Positions 1 through 10,805 of a stretch of DNA of 64,000 nt are shown piece after piece. Below the pieces are notes generated by a model. That model saw only the letters and a list, made by a program, of their open reading frames with translations, was not told the DNA's origin and ran no database searches. A program made the translations under genes and the position numbers. This DNA comes from Sipunculus nudus (lineage: Eukaryota; Annelida; Sipuncula; Golfingiida; Sipunculidae). Location: the NCBI GenBank assembly GCA_026874595.1, contig CM049315.1, forward strand, positions 78,599,401 through 78,663,400, given 5' to 3'. Position 1 is the first letter of the stretch. Each line of letters starts with the position of its first letter.

Positions 1-269
1 AAAGCAGGGGAGTTCAGCAGGTACTTACCCTTGACACATCTGGCCAACCTACACCTGGGCTCCATTAGCCTTCAATTCTCTCTCCAATTCCAGGCCTTCC
101 AGTTCTGAAAGCAAATTTTATACTTTTTCTAGAACAACTTTTCTCATTGGAATTTTGCTGATGCATAATTGGAGGGAATCTTGTGTTTTCATGGACCATT
201 AATTAACTGATCTGATCAATTCAAACTGTTTTATATTCAACAGGAAGATAGAGATCCACTGACCACAGC

Positions 270-697
270 GTGAGGACTGATGCAGGGCCTCAAACATTCC
301 TCCACAGGTTGCCAGCCCAGCCCAGCAAGGCCAACTGCAGCCTGTTGTAAAAAACCGGGGGAGTTCAGCAGGTACATACCCATGACACATCTGGCCAACC
401 TACACCTGGGCTCCATTATCGTGACCTCCATGAAAGGATGAGTTGCAATCCTTAATTCACACAAGCTGGTATTTGTTAAAAAGGGTGATTTTTAGACCCA
501 AAATCTAGGCCTTCCATTTCTGAAACCAAATTTTGCTAATTTTAAACTTATTTTCTTGTAGCAACTTTTCTGATTGGAATTTTGTTAATGCATAATTGGA
601 GTGAACCTGTGTTTTCATTTACCATTAATCAGCTGATCTAATCAATTCAAACTGTTTTTTATATTCCACAGGAAGATAGTGTTCCACTGACCACAGC
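270..697 (+). repeat. D-class monomer (428 bp), example
   Basis: D starts with the common core. Its tail differs from A: it has AAACTTATTTTCTTGTAGC, then TTTCTGATTGG, GAACCTGTG, CATTTACCATTAATC, and ends ATATTCCACAGGAAGATAG followed by TGTTCCACTG, not GAGATCCACTG. All twelve 428-bp intervals in the window are followed by a 338-bp C interval, so D+C forms a 766-bp cassette. Other D starts are 15791, 23055, 24172, 28377, 29494, 36834, 39649, 48967, 49733, 54600 and 60664. The 422-bp interval at 7575 is a D with two small deletions, and the 404-bp interval at 32501 has a D tail with a 24-bp deletion. Confidence 0.9.
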
Positions 698-1035
698 GTG
701 AGGACTGATGCAGGGCCTTCAACATTCCTCCACAGGTTGCCAGCCCAGCCCAGCCTAACAAGGCCAAGTGTAACAGCTGACTATGGGGCCAGGCATATAC
801 ATATTTGTAAGGAAGTTCTTCTGATTCAGTTTAGCCTTCAATTCTCTCTCCAATTCCAGGCCTTCCAGTTCTGAAAGCAAATTTTAAACTTTTTCTAGAA
901 CAACTTTTCTCATTGGAATTTTGCTGATGCATAATTGGAGGGAATCTTGTGTTTTCATGGACCATTAATTAACTGATCTGATCAATTCAAACTGTTTTAT
1001 ATTAAACAGGAAGATAGAGATCCACTGACCACAGC
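698..1035 (+). repeat. C-class monomer (338 bp), example
   Basis: C shares the first 70 or so bases of the core but then has an extended CCCAGCC run (CAGCCTAACAAGG or CAGCCCAACAAGG). A private body follows: AAGTGTAACAGCTGACTATG, GGGCCAGGCATATACATATT, TGTAAGGAAGTTCTTCTG and TTCAATTCTCTCTCC. It lacks the A-class GTACATACCCATGACAC segment. There are 31 copies. In 30 of them the preceding interval is of class D, E or F (or a length variant of D); the exception is the tandem C-C at 36145. C therefore marks the end of each D, E or F unit. Confidence 0.92.
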
Positions 1036-1137
1036 GTGAGGACTGATGCAGGGCCTCCAACATTCCTCCACAGGTTGCCAGCCCAGCCCAGCAAGGCCAA
1101 CTGCAGCCTGATGTACAAAACAGGCCGAGTTCAGCAG
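1010..1137 (+). other. GC-rich core with splice-site-like borders (example)
   Basis: This 128-bp core is 57% GC by direct count, against 29% for the tail at 1281-1380. On the left it follows a T-rich run ending in ACAG (ACTGTTTTATATTAAACAG). On the right it ends GTTCAGCAG before GTACATACC. Branch-point-like CTGAT or CTAAT motifs lie about 30 bases upstream of the AG. The same arrangement recurs in nearly all monomers, with AACAG, AGCAG or CCACAG as left borders. All three + frames carry stops near the left end (for example TAG at 1015), so it would be noncoding if exonic. This is a structural description; use as an exon is inference only. Confidence 0.35.
1080..1092 (+). repeat. AGCCC microrepeat inside the core
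   Basis: The core carries AGCCCAGCCCAGC, a 5-bp tandem repeat. Most A and B monomers have this length. C-associated cores have one more partial unit (CCCAGCCCAAC or CCCAGCCTAAC). Two monomers, anchored at 7575 and 14597, have lost one 5-bp unit. This looks like replication slippage superimposed on the large repeat. Confidence 0.85.
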
Positions 1138-1459
1138 GTACATACCCATGACACATCTGGCCAACCTATACCTGGGCTCCATTATGGTGACCTCTATAAC
1201 AGGATGAGTTGCAATCCTTATTCCACACAAGCTGGTATTTGTGAAAAAGGGTGATTTTTAGACGCAACATCTAGGCCTTCCATTTCTGAAACCAAATTTT
1301 GCTAATTTTAAACTAAATTTGGAAGCAACTTTTCTCATTGGAATTTTGTTGATGCATAATTGGAGTGAATCTGTGTTTTCATGGACCATTAATTAACTGA
1401 TCTGATCAATTCAAACTGTTTTATATTCAGCAGGAAGATAGAGATCTACTGAACACAGC

Positions 1460-1883
1460 GTGAGGACTGATGCAGGGCCTCAAACATTCCTCCACAGGTT
1501 GCCAGCCCAGCCCAGCAAGGCCAACTGCAGTCTGTTGTACAAAACCGTCCGAGTTCAGCAGGTACATACCCATGACACATCTGGCCAACCTACACCTGGG
1601 CTCCATTATGGTGACCTCCATGACAGGATGAATTGCAATCCTTATTCCACACAAGCTGGTATTTGTGAAAAAGGGTGAATTTTAGACCCAACATCTAGGC
1701 CTTCCATTTCTGAAACCAAATTTTGCTAATTTTAAACTAAATTTTGAAGCAACTTTTCTCATTAGAATTTTGTTGATGCATAATTGGAGTGAATCTGTGT
1801 TTTCATGGACCATTAATTAACTGATCTGATCAATTCAGACTGTTTTATATTCAGCAGGAAGATAGAGATCCACTGAACACAGC
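1460..1883 (+). repeat. A-class monomer (424 bp), example of the commonest unit
   Basis: A is the commonest class: 57 intervals of 424 bp, plus 423-bp and 419-bp length variants. In order it has the core, ACAAAACCGTCCGAG or the variants ACAGGCCGAG / ACCGGCCGAG, then GCAGGTACATACCCATGAC, CACCTGGGCTCCATTATGG, a GGTATTTGTGAAAAAGGG segment, and an AT-rich tail with AAACTAAATTT and TTGATGCATAATTGGAG. It ends with TTAATTAACTGATCTGATC and a TATATTCAGCAG border. This copy contains only three CpGs. It is the full-length reference against which the other classes read as deletions or fusions. Confidence 0.93.
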
Positions 1884-2234
1884 GTGAGGACTGATGCAGG
1901 GCCTCCAACATTCCTCCACAGGTTGCCAGCCCAGCCCAGCAAGGCCAACTGCAGCCTGTTGTACAAAAGCAGGGGAGTTCAGCAGGTACTTACCCTTGAC
2001 ACATCTGGCCAACCTACACCTGGGCTCCATTAGCCTTCAATTCTCTCTCCAATTCCAGGCCTTCCAGTTCTGAAAGCAAATTTTATACTTTTTCTAGAAC
2101 AACTTTTCTCATTGGAATTTTGCTGATGCATAATTGGAGGGAATCTTGTGTTTTCATGGACCATTAATTAACTGATCTGATCAATTCAAACTGTTTTATA
2201 TTCAACAGGAAGATAGAGATCCACTGACCACAGC
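1884..2234 (+). repeat. B-class monomer (351 bp), example
   Basis: B carries the A-type front as far as CACCTGGGCTCCATTA, then jumps to the C-type sequence GCCTTCAATTCTCTCTCC and a C-like tail (ATTTTATACTTTTTCTAGAAC or a variant). It is 73 bp shorter than A. Its donor-like site reads CAGGTACTTACCC, not CAGGTACATACCC, and the core end reads ACAAAAGCAGGGGAG. There are 24 copies. It is best described as an A/C recombinant that became a stable class. Confidence 0.9.
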
Positions 2235-5200
2235 GTGAGGACTGATGCAGGGCCTCAAACATTCCTCCACAGGTTGCCAGCCCAGCCCAGCAAGGCCAAC
2301 TGCAGCCTGTTGTACAAAAGCAGGGGAGTTCAGCAGGTACTTACCCTTGACACATCTGGCCAACCTACACCTGGGCTCCATTAGCCTTCAATTCTCTCTC
2401 CAATTCCAGGCCTTCCAGTTCTGAAAGCAAATTTTATACTTTTTCTAGAACCACTTTTCTCATTGGAATTTTGCTGATGCATAATTGGAGGGAATCTTGT
2501 GTTTTCATGGACCATTAATTAACTGATCTGATCAATTCAAACTGTTTTATATTCAACAGGAAGATAGAGATCCACTGACCACAGCGTGAGGACTGATGGA
2601 GGGCCTCCAACATTCCTCCACAGGTTGCCAGCCCAGCCCAGCAAGGCCAACTGCAGCCTGATGTACAAAACAGGCCGAGTTCAGCAGGTACATACCCATG
2701 ACACATCTGGCCAACCTATACCTGGGCTCCATTATGGTGACCTCTATAACAGGATGAGTTGCAATCCTTATTCCACACAAGCTGGTATTTGTGAAAAAGG
2801 GTGATTTTTAGACCCAACATCTAGGCCTTCCATTTCTGAAACCAAATTTTGCTAATTTTAAACTAAATTTGGAAGCAACTTTTCTCATTGGAATTTTGTT
2901 GATGCATAATTGGAGTGAATCTGTGTTTTCATGGACCATTAATTAACTGATCTGATCAATTCAAACTGTATTATATTCAGCAGGAAGATAGAGATCTACT
3001 GAACACAGCGTGAGGACTGATGCAGGGCCTCAAACATTCCTCCACAGGTTGCCAGCCCAGCCCAGCAAGGCCAACTGCAGTCTGTTGTACAAAACCGTCC
3101 GAGTTCAGCAGGTACATACCCATGACACATCTGGCCAACCTACACCTGGGCTCCATTATGGTGACCTCCATGACAGGATGAATTGCAATCCTTATTCCAC
3201 ACAAGCTGGTATTTGTGAAAAAGGGTGAATTTTAGACCCAACATCTAGGCCTTCCATTTCTGAAACCAAATTTTGCTAATTTTAAACGAAATTTTGAAGC
3301 AATTTTCTCATTAGAATTTTGTTGATGCATAATTGGAGTGAATCTGTGTTTTCATGGACCATTAATTAACTGATCTGATCAATTCAGACTGTTTTATATT
3401 CAGCAGGAAGATAGAGATCCACTGAACACAGCGTGAGGACTGATGCAGGGCCTCCAACATTCCTCCACAGGTTGCCAGCCCAGCCCAGCAAGGCCAACTG
3501 CAGCCTGTTGTACAAAAGCAGGGGAGTTCAGCAGGTACTTACCCTTGACACATCTGGCCAACCTACACCTGGGCTCCATTAGCCTTCAATTCTCTCTCCA
3601 ATTCCAGGCCTTCCAGTTCTAAAAGCAAATTTTATACTTTTTCTAGAACAACTTTTCTCATTGGAATTTTGCTGATGCATAATTGGAGGGAATCTTGTGT
3701 TTTCATGGACCATTAATTAACTGATCTGATCAATTCAAACTGTTTTATATTCAACAGGAAGATAGAGATCCACTGACCACAGCGTGAGGACTGATGCAGG
3801 GCCTCAAACATTCCTCCACAGGTTGCCAGCCCAGCCCAGCAAGGCCAACTGCAGCCTGATGTACAAAACCGGCCGAGTTCAGCAGGTACATACCCATGAC
3901 ACATCTGGCCAACCTATACAAGGGCTCCATTATGGTGACCTCTATAACAGGATGAGTTGCAATCCTTATTCCACACAAGCTGGTATTTGTGAAAAAGGGT
4001 GATTTTTAGACCCAACATCTAGGCCTTCCATTTCTGAAACCAAATTTTGCTAATTTTAAACTAAATTTGGAAGCAACTTTTCTCATTGGAATTTTGTTGA
4101 TGCATAATTGGAGTGAATCTGTGTTTTCATGGACCATTAATTAACTGATCTGATCAATTCAAACTGTTTTATATTCAGCAGGAAGATAGAGATCCACTGA
4201 ACACAGCGTGAGGACTGATGCAGGGCCTCAAACATTCCTCCACAGGTTGCCAGCCCAGCCCAGCAAGGCCAACTGCAGCCTGTTGTACAAAACCGTCCGA
4301 GTTCAGCAGGTACATACCCATGACACATCTGGCCAACCTACACCTGGGCTCCATTATGGTGACCTCCATGACAGGATGAATTGCAATCCTTATTCCACAC
4401 AAGCTGGTATTTGTGAAAAAGGGTGAATTTTAGACCCAACATCTAGGCCTTCCATTTCTGAAACCAAATTTTGCTTATTTTAAACTAAATTTTGAAGCAA
4501 CTTTTCTCATTAGAATTTTGTTGATGCATAATTGGAGTGAATCTGTGTTTTCATGGACCATTAATTAACTGATCTGATCAATTCAAACTGTTTTATATTC
4601 AGCAGGAAGATAGAGATCCACTGAACACAGCGTGAGGACTGATGCAGGGCCTCCAACATTCCTCCACAGGTTGCCAGCCCAGCCCAGCAAGGCCAACTGC
4701 AGCCTGTTGTACAAAAGCAGGGGAGTTCAGCAGGTACTTACCCTTGACACATCTGGCCAACCTACACCTGGGCTCCATTAGCCTTCAATTCTCTCTCCAA
4801 TTCCAGGCCTTTCAGTTCTGAAAGCAAATTTTAAACTTTTTCTAAAACAACTTTTCTCATTGGAATTTTGCTGAGGCATAATTGAAGGGAATCTTGTGTT
4901 TTCGTGGACCATTAATTAACTGATCTGATCAATTCAAACTGTTTTATATTCAGCAGGAAGATAGAGATCCACTGAACACAGCGTGAGGACTGATGCAGGG
5001 CCTCAAACATTCCTCCACAGGTTGCCAGCCCAGCCCAGCAAGGCCAACTGCAGTCTGTTGTACAAAACCGTCCGAGTTCAGCAGGTACATACCCATGACA
5101 CATCTGGCCAACCTACACCTGGGCTCCATTATCGTGACCTCCATGAAAGGATGAGTTGCAATCCTTAATTCACACAAGCTGGTATTTGTTAAAAAGGGTG

Positions 5201-5335
5201 ATTTTTAGACCCAAAATCTAGGCCTTCCATTTCTGAAACCAAATTTTGCTAATTTTAAACTTATTTTCTTGTAGCAAATTTTCTGATTGGAATTTTGTTG
5301 ATGCATAATTGGAGTGAACCTGTGTTTTCATGGAC

Positions 5336-5355
5336 CATAAATAAACATAAATAAA
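5336..5355 (+). repeat. 10-bp direct repeat with AATAAA hexamers, E units only
   Basis: CATAAATAAA is present twice in perfect tandem (5336-5345 and 5346-5355), exactly at the fusion point of the E unit. It creates two AATAAA hexamers. The same arrangement is in every E unit. G monomers have a single CATAAATAAAC copy. The hexamers match the polyadenylation signal sequence, but no transcript evidence is available, so only the duplication itself is claimed. Confidence 0.75.
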
Positions 5356-5370
5356 CTATGGGGCCAGGCA

Positions 5371-5378
5371 TATAAATA
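5371..5378 (+). promoter_or_regulatory. TATA-box-like motif, E units only (tentative)
   Basis: TATAAATA occurs here where free C monomers read TATACATA. It therefore appears once per higher-order block, 388 bases after the E anchor (for example 13168 in block 2). It matches a TATA box in sequence only. No initiator or downstream gene is visible and chance in AT-rich DNA is a good alternative. Confidence 0.15.
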
Positions 5379-5948
5379 GTTGTAAGGAAGTTCTTCTGAT
5401 TCAGTTTAGCCTTCAATTCTCTCTCCAATTCCAGGTCTCCAGTTCCAAAAACAAGTTTTTAACTTTTTCTAGAAGCAACTTTTCTCATTGGAATTTGCTG
5501 ATGCATAATCGGAGTGAATCTGTGTTTTCATTTACCATTAATCAACTGATCTAATCAATTCAAACTGTTTTTTATTTTCCACAGGAAGATAGTGTTCCAC
5601 TGACCACAGCGTGAGGACTGATGCAGGGCCTTCAACATTCCTCTACAGGTTGCCAGCCCAGCCCAGCCCAACAAGGCCAAGTGTAACAGCTGACTATGGG
5701 GCCAGGCATATACATATTTGTAAGGAAGTTCTTCTGATTCAGTTTAGCCTTCAATTCTCTCTCCAATTCCAGGCCTTACAGATCTGAAAACAAATTTTAA
5801 ACTTTTTCTAGAACAACTTTTCTCATTGGAATTTTGCTGAGGCATAATTGAAGGGAATCTTGTGTTTTCATGGACCATTAATTAACTGCTCTGATCAATT
5901 CAAACTGTTTTATATTCAACAGGAAGATAGAGATCCACTGACCACAGC

Positions 5949-6375
5949 GTGAGGACTGATGCAGGGCCTCCATCATTCCTCCACAGGTTGCCAGCCCAGC
6001 CCAGCAAGGCCAACTGCAGCCTGTTGTAAAAAACCGCGGGAGTTCAGCAGGTACATACCCATGACACATCTGGCCAACCTACACCTGGGCTCCATTATGG
6101 TGACCTCCATGACAGGATGAATTGCAATCCTTATTCCACACAAGCTGGTATTTGTGAAAAAGGGTGAATTTTAGACCCAACATCTAGGCCTTCCATTTCT
6201 GAAACCAAATTTTGCTAATTTTAAACTTATTTTCTTGTAGCAACTTTTCTGATTGGAATTTTGTTGATGCATAATTGGAGTGAACCTGTGTTTTCATGGA
6301 CCATAAATAAACTGATCTGATCAATTCAAACTGTTTTTATTTTCCACAGGAAGATAGAGATCCACTGACCACAGC
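5949..6375 (+). repeat. G-class monomer (427 bp), third member of the E-C-G trio
   Basis: G follows every E-C pair, ten times out of ten. It carries CCTCCATCATTCC after the anchor, TGTAAAAAACCGCGGGAG (the only CCGCGG in the window's repeats), an A-like middle, a D-like TTATTTTCTTGTAGC tail, and CATGGACCATAAATAAACTG. It ends TTTTTATTTTCCACAGGAAG. Other G starts are 13746, 20769, 26752, 32074, 35057, 41805, 47528, 53512 and 59227 (426 bp, one A/T-run base lost). Confidence 0.9.
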
Positions 6376-6799
6376 GTGAGGACTGATGCAGGGCCTCCAT
6401 CATTCATCCACAGGTTGCCAGCCCAGCCCAGCAAGGCCAACTGCAGCCTGTTGTACAAAAGCGGGGGAGTTCAGCAGGTACATACAAATGACACATCTCG
6501 CCAATCTACACCTTGGATCCAATATGGTGATCTCCATGACAGGATGAGTTGCAATCCTTATTCCACACAAGCTGGTATTTGTGAAAAAGGGTGAATTTTA
6601 GACCCAACATCTAGGCCTTCCATTTCTGAAACCAAATTTTGCTAATTTTAAACTAAATTTTGAAGCAACTTTTCTCATTAGAATTTTGTTGATGCATAAT
6701 TGGAGTGAATCTGTGTTTTCATGGACCATTAATTAACTGATCTGATCAATTCAGACTGTTTTATATTCAGCAGGAAGATAGAGATCCACTGAACACAGC
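6376..6799 (+). repeat. Diverged A-type monomer following G (CATTCATCC variant)
   Basis: This monomer always follows G. It is the most diverged A-type front in the array: CCATCATTCATCCACAGG in the core, AAAAGCGGGGGAG, TACAAATGACACATCTCGCC and ACCTTGGATCCAATATGG. In blocks 1 and 2 it runs into an ordinary A tail (424 bp). In blocks 3 and 6-10 the same front runs into the F deletion body. In blocks 4 and 5 it is a hybrid with another front. It therefore marks the position where the array has repeatedly been rearranged. Confidence 0.85.
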
Positions 6800-9700
6800 G
6801 TGAGGACTGATGCAGGGCCTCCAACATTCCTCCACAGGTTGCCAGCCCAGCCCAGCAAGGCCAACTGCAGCCTGTTGTACAAAAGCAGGGGAGTTCAGCA
6901 GGTACTTACCCTTGACACATCTGGCCAACCTACACCTGGGCTCCATTAGCCTTCAATTCTCTCTCCAATTCCAGGCCTTCCAGTTCTGAAAGCAAATTTT
7001 ATACTTTTTCTAGAACAACTTTTCTCATTGGAATTTTGCTGATGCATAATTGGAGGGAATCTTGTGTTTTCATGGACCATTAATTAACTGATCTGATCAA
7101 TTCAAACTGTTTTATATTCAACAGGAAGATAGAGATCCACTGACCACAGCGTGAGGACTGATGCAGGGCCTCAAACATTCCTCCACAGGTTGCCAGCCCA
7201 GCCCAGCAAGGCCAACTGCAGCCTGATGTACAAAACCGGCCGAGTTCAGCAGGTACATACCCATGACACATCTGGCCAACCTATACAAGGGCTCCATTAT
7301 GGTGACCTCTATAACAGGATGAGTTGCAATCCTTATTCCACACAAGCTGGTATTTGTGAAAAAGGGTGATTTTTAGACCCAACATCTAGGCCTTCCATTT
7401 CTGAAACCAAATTTTGCTAATTTTAAACTAAATTTGGAAGCAACTTTTCTCATTGGAATTTTGTTGATGCATAATTGGAGTGAATCTGTGTTTTCATGGA
7501 CCATTAATTAACTGATCTGATCAATTCAAACTGTTTTATATTCAGCAGGAAGATAGAGATCCACTGAACACAGCGTGAGGACTGATGCAGGGCCTCAAAC
7601 ATTCCTCCACAGGTTGCCAGCCCAGCAAGGCCAACTGCAGCCTGTTGTACAAAACCGTCCGAGTTCAGCAGGTACTTACCCATGACACATCTGGCCAACC
7701 TACACCTGGGCTCCATTATGGTGACCTCCATGACAGGATGAATTGCAATCCTTATTCCACACAAGCTGGTATTTGTGAAAAAGGGTGAATTTTAGACCCA
7801 ACATCTAGGCCTTCCATTTCTGAAACCAAATTTTACTAATTTTAAACTTATTTTCTTGTAGCAACTTTTCTGATTGGAATTTTGTTAATGCATAATTGGG
7901 TGAACCTGTGTTTTCATTTACCATTAATCAACTGATCTAATCAATTCAAACTGTTTTTTATATTCCACAGGAAGATAGTGTTCCACTGACCACAGCGTGA
8001 GGACTGATGCAGGGCCTTCAACATTCCTCTACAGGTTGCCAGCCCAGCCCAGCCCAACAAGGCCAAGTGTAACAGCTGACTATGGGGCCAGGCATATACA
8101 TATTTGTAAGGAAGTTCTTCTGATTCAGTTTAGCCTTCAATTCTCTCTCCAATTCCAGGCCTTTCAGTTCTGAAAGCAAATTTTAAACTTTTTCTTAAAC
8201 AACTTTTCTCATTGGAATTTTGCTGAGGCATAATTGAAGGGAATCTTGTGTTTTCATGGACCATTAATTAACTGATCTGATCAATTCAAACTGTTTTATA
8301 TTCAACAGGAAGATAGAGATCCACTGACCACAGCGTGAGGACTGATGCAGGGCCTCCAACATTCCTCCACAGGTTGCCAGCCCAGCCCAGCAAGGCCAAC
8401 TGCAGCCTGATGTACAAAACAGGCCGAGTTCAGCAGGTACATACCCATGACACATCTGGCCAACCTATACCTGGGCTCCATTATGGTGACCTCTATAACA
8501 GGATGAGTTGCAATCCTTATTCCACACAAGCTGGTATTTGTGAAAAAGGGTGATTTTTAGACCCAACATCTAGGCCTTCCATTTCTGAAACCAAATTTTG
8601 CTAATTTTAAACTAAATTTGGAAGCAACTTTTCTCATTGGAATTTTGTTGATGCATAATTGGAGTGAATCTGTGTTTTCATGGACCATTAATTAACTGAT
8701 CTGATCAATTCAAACTGTTTTATATTCAGCAGGAAGATAGAGATCTACTGAACACAGCGTGAGGACTGATGCAGGGCCTCAAACATTCCTCCACAGGTTG
8801 CCAGCCCAGCCCAGCAAGGCCAACTGCAGTCTGTTGTACAAAACCGTCCGAGTTCAGCAGGTACATACCCATGACACATCTGGCCAACCTACACCTGGGC
8901 TCCATTATGGTGACCTCCATGACAGGATGAATTGCAATCCTTATTCCACACAAGCTGGTATTTGTGAAAAAGGGTGAATTTTAGACCCAACATCTAGGCC
9001 TTCCATTTCTGAAACCAAATTTTGCTAATTTTAAACTAAATTTGGAAGCAACTTTTCTCATTGGAATTTTGTTGATGCATAATTGGAGTGAATCTGTGTT
9101 TTCATGGACCATTAATTAACTGATCTGATCAATTCAAACTGTTTTATATTCAGCAGGAAGATAGAGATCTACTGAACACAGCGTGAGGACTGATGCAGGG
9201 CCTCAAACATTCCTCCACAGGTTGCCAGCCCAGCCCAGCAAGGCCAACTGCAGTCTGTTGTACAAAACCGTCCGAGTTCAGCAGGTACATACCCATGACA
9301 CATCTGGCCAACCTACACCTGGGCTCCATTATGGTGACCTCCATGACAGGATGAATTGCAATCCTTATTCCACACAAGCTGGTATTTGTGAAAAAGGGTG
9401 AATTTTAGACCCAACATCTAGGCCTTCCATTTCTGAAACCAAATTTTGCTAATTTTAAACTAAATTTTGAAGCAACTTTTCTCATTAGAATTTTGTTGAT
9501 GCATAATTGGAGTGAATCTGTGTTTTCATGGACCATTAATTAACTGATCTGATCAATTCAGACTGTTTTATATTCAGCAGGAAGATAGAGATCCACTGAA
9601 CACAGCGTGAGGACTGATGCAGGGCCTCCAACATTCCTCCACAGGTTGCCAGCCCAGCCCAGCAAGGCCAACTGCAGCCTGTTGTACAAAAGCAGGGGAG

Positions 9701-10805
9701 TTCAGCAGGTACTTACCCTTGACACATCTGGCCAACCTACACCTGGGCTCCATTAGCCTTCAATTCTCTCTCCAATTCCAGGCCTTCCAGTTCTGAAAGC
9801 AAATTTTATACTTTTTCTAGAACAACTTTTCTCATTGGAATTTTGCTGATGCATAATTGGAGGGAATCTTGTGTTTTCATGGACCATTAATTAACTGATC
9901 TGATCAATTCAAACTGTTTTATATTCAACAGGAAGATAGAGATCCACTGACCACAGCGTGAGGACTGATGCAGGGCCTCAAACATTCCTCCACAGGTTGC
10001 CAGCCCAGCCCAGCAAGGCCAACTGCAGCCTGATGTACAAAACCGGCCGAGTTCAGCAGGTACATACCCATGACACATCTGGCCAACCTATACAAGGGCT
10101 CCATTATGGTGACCTCTATAACAGGATGAGTTGCAATCCTTATTCCACACAAGCTGGTATTTGTGAAAAAGGGTGAATTTTAGACCCAACATCTAGGCCT
10201 TCCATTTCTGAAACCAAATTTTGCTAATTTTAAACTAAATTTTGAAGCAACTTTTCTCATTAGAATTTTGTTGATGCATAATTGGAGTGAATCTGTGTTT
10301 TCATGGACCATTAATTAACTGATCTGATCAATTCAAACTGTTTTATATTCAGCAGGAAGATAGAGATCCACTGAACACAGCGTGAGGACTGATGCAGGGC
10401 CTCAAACATTCCTCCACAGGTTGCCAGCCCAGCCCAGCAAGGCCAACTGCAGCCTGTTGTACAAAACCGTCCGAGTTCAGCAGGTACATACCCATGACAC
10501 ATCTGGCCAACCTACACCTGGGCTCCATTATGGTGACCTCCATGACAGGATGAATTGCAATCCTTATTCCACACAAGCTGGTATTTGTGAAAAAGGGTGA
10601 ATTTTAGACCCAACATCTAGGCCTTCCATTTCTGAAACCAAATTTTGCTTATTTTAAACTAAATTTTGAAGCAACTTTTCTCATTAGAATTTTGTTGATG
10701 CATAATTGGAGTGAATCTGTGTTTTCATGGACCATTAATTAACTGATCTGATCAATTCAAACTGTTTTATATTCAGCAGGAAGATAGAGATCCACTGAAC
10801 ACAGC

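Larger units (their letters stand above)
1036..3783 (+). repeat. Local direct duplication of an A-A-B run
   Basis: The run starting at 1036 (424, 424, 351) is repeated from 2586 (424, 423, 351). Copies differ at isolated sites: GATGCAGG versus GATGGAGG just after the anchor, GACGCAAC (1261) versus GACCCAAC, CTGTTTTATATT versus CTGTATTATATT (near 2967), AAACTAAA versus AAACGAAA (near 3285), and one missing base near 3302. The two are separated by one extra B monomer at 2235. They are more diverged than the 5.3-kb duplication further right. Confidence 0.8.
1..4982 (+). repeat. Leading array segment before the first E-type unit
   Basis: This is the 3' part of a higher-order block whose start lies outside the window. 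Bases 1-269 are the remainder of a B monomer, entering 82 bases after its anchor. Anchors then fall at 270 (D, 428 bp), 698 (C, 338), 1036 and 1460 (A, 424), 1884 and 2235 (B, 351), 2586 (A, 424), 3010 (423), 3433 (B, 351), 3784 and 4208 (A, 424) and 4632 (B, 351). The stretch 1036-2234 is repeated at 2586-3783 with only scattered substitutions, so an older local duplication is visible here. Confidence 0.93.
4983..5610 (+). repeat. E-class unit (628 bp), block marker
   Basis: E has an A-like front, a TTATTTTCTTGTAGCAAATT tail variant and CATGGACCATAAATAAAC. It then passes straight into a C-like body (CTATGGGGCCAGGCATATAA, TTCAATTCTCTCTCC, AGGTCTCCAGTTCCAAAAAC) and a second D-like tail, ending TTTTATTTTCCACAGG. 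The GC-rich core expected between the two halves is missing, so the unit holds two AT-rich tails and one core. Its C-like half is more diverged than any free C monomer. The other E units start at 12780, 19803, 25786, 31108, 34091, 40839, 46562, 52546 and 58261. All ten are exactly 628 bp. Confidence 0.92.

Noticed and set aside
807-860. Short intron-like segment in C bodies (GTAAGG ... TTCTCTCTCCAATTCCAG)
   Set aside because: The donor-like and acceptor-like motifs are only about 50 bases apart, too short for a typical vertebrate intron. The acceptor-like run may simply be a sequence feature of the C tail.
965-1156. Recurrent 63- to 90-codon minus-strand frames (MCHGYVPAEL... and MCGIRIA...)
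   Set aside because: Two minus-strand frames overlap each other in different phases over the same bases, and both are disrupted or altered by class changes. Cys/Trp-rich composition comes from the reverse complement of the AGCCC run. They are treated as repeat shadows.
1036-1254. Recurrent 72-codon + strand frame starting at GTG (MRTDAG...) in most A monomers
   Set aside because: It starts at a non-ATG codon, overlaps two opposite-strand frames of similar length, shows no known domain, and recurs because the DNA repeats. It spans the AT-rich middle without any sign of coding constraint that I can see.
1990-2010. Bacterial promoter-like TTGACA in B monomers (ACCCTTGACACATC)
   Set aside because: There is no suitably spaced -10 element leading to a gene, the context is a eukaryotic-type satellite, and the hexamer is one substitution away from CATGACA in A monomers.
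5371-5378. E unit as a real promoter with TATA box
   Set aside because: Kept only as a low-confidence motif. A single TATAAATA in AT-rich DNA without any start site, downstream exon or gene is insufficient.
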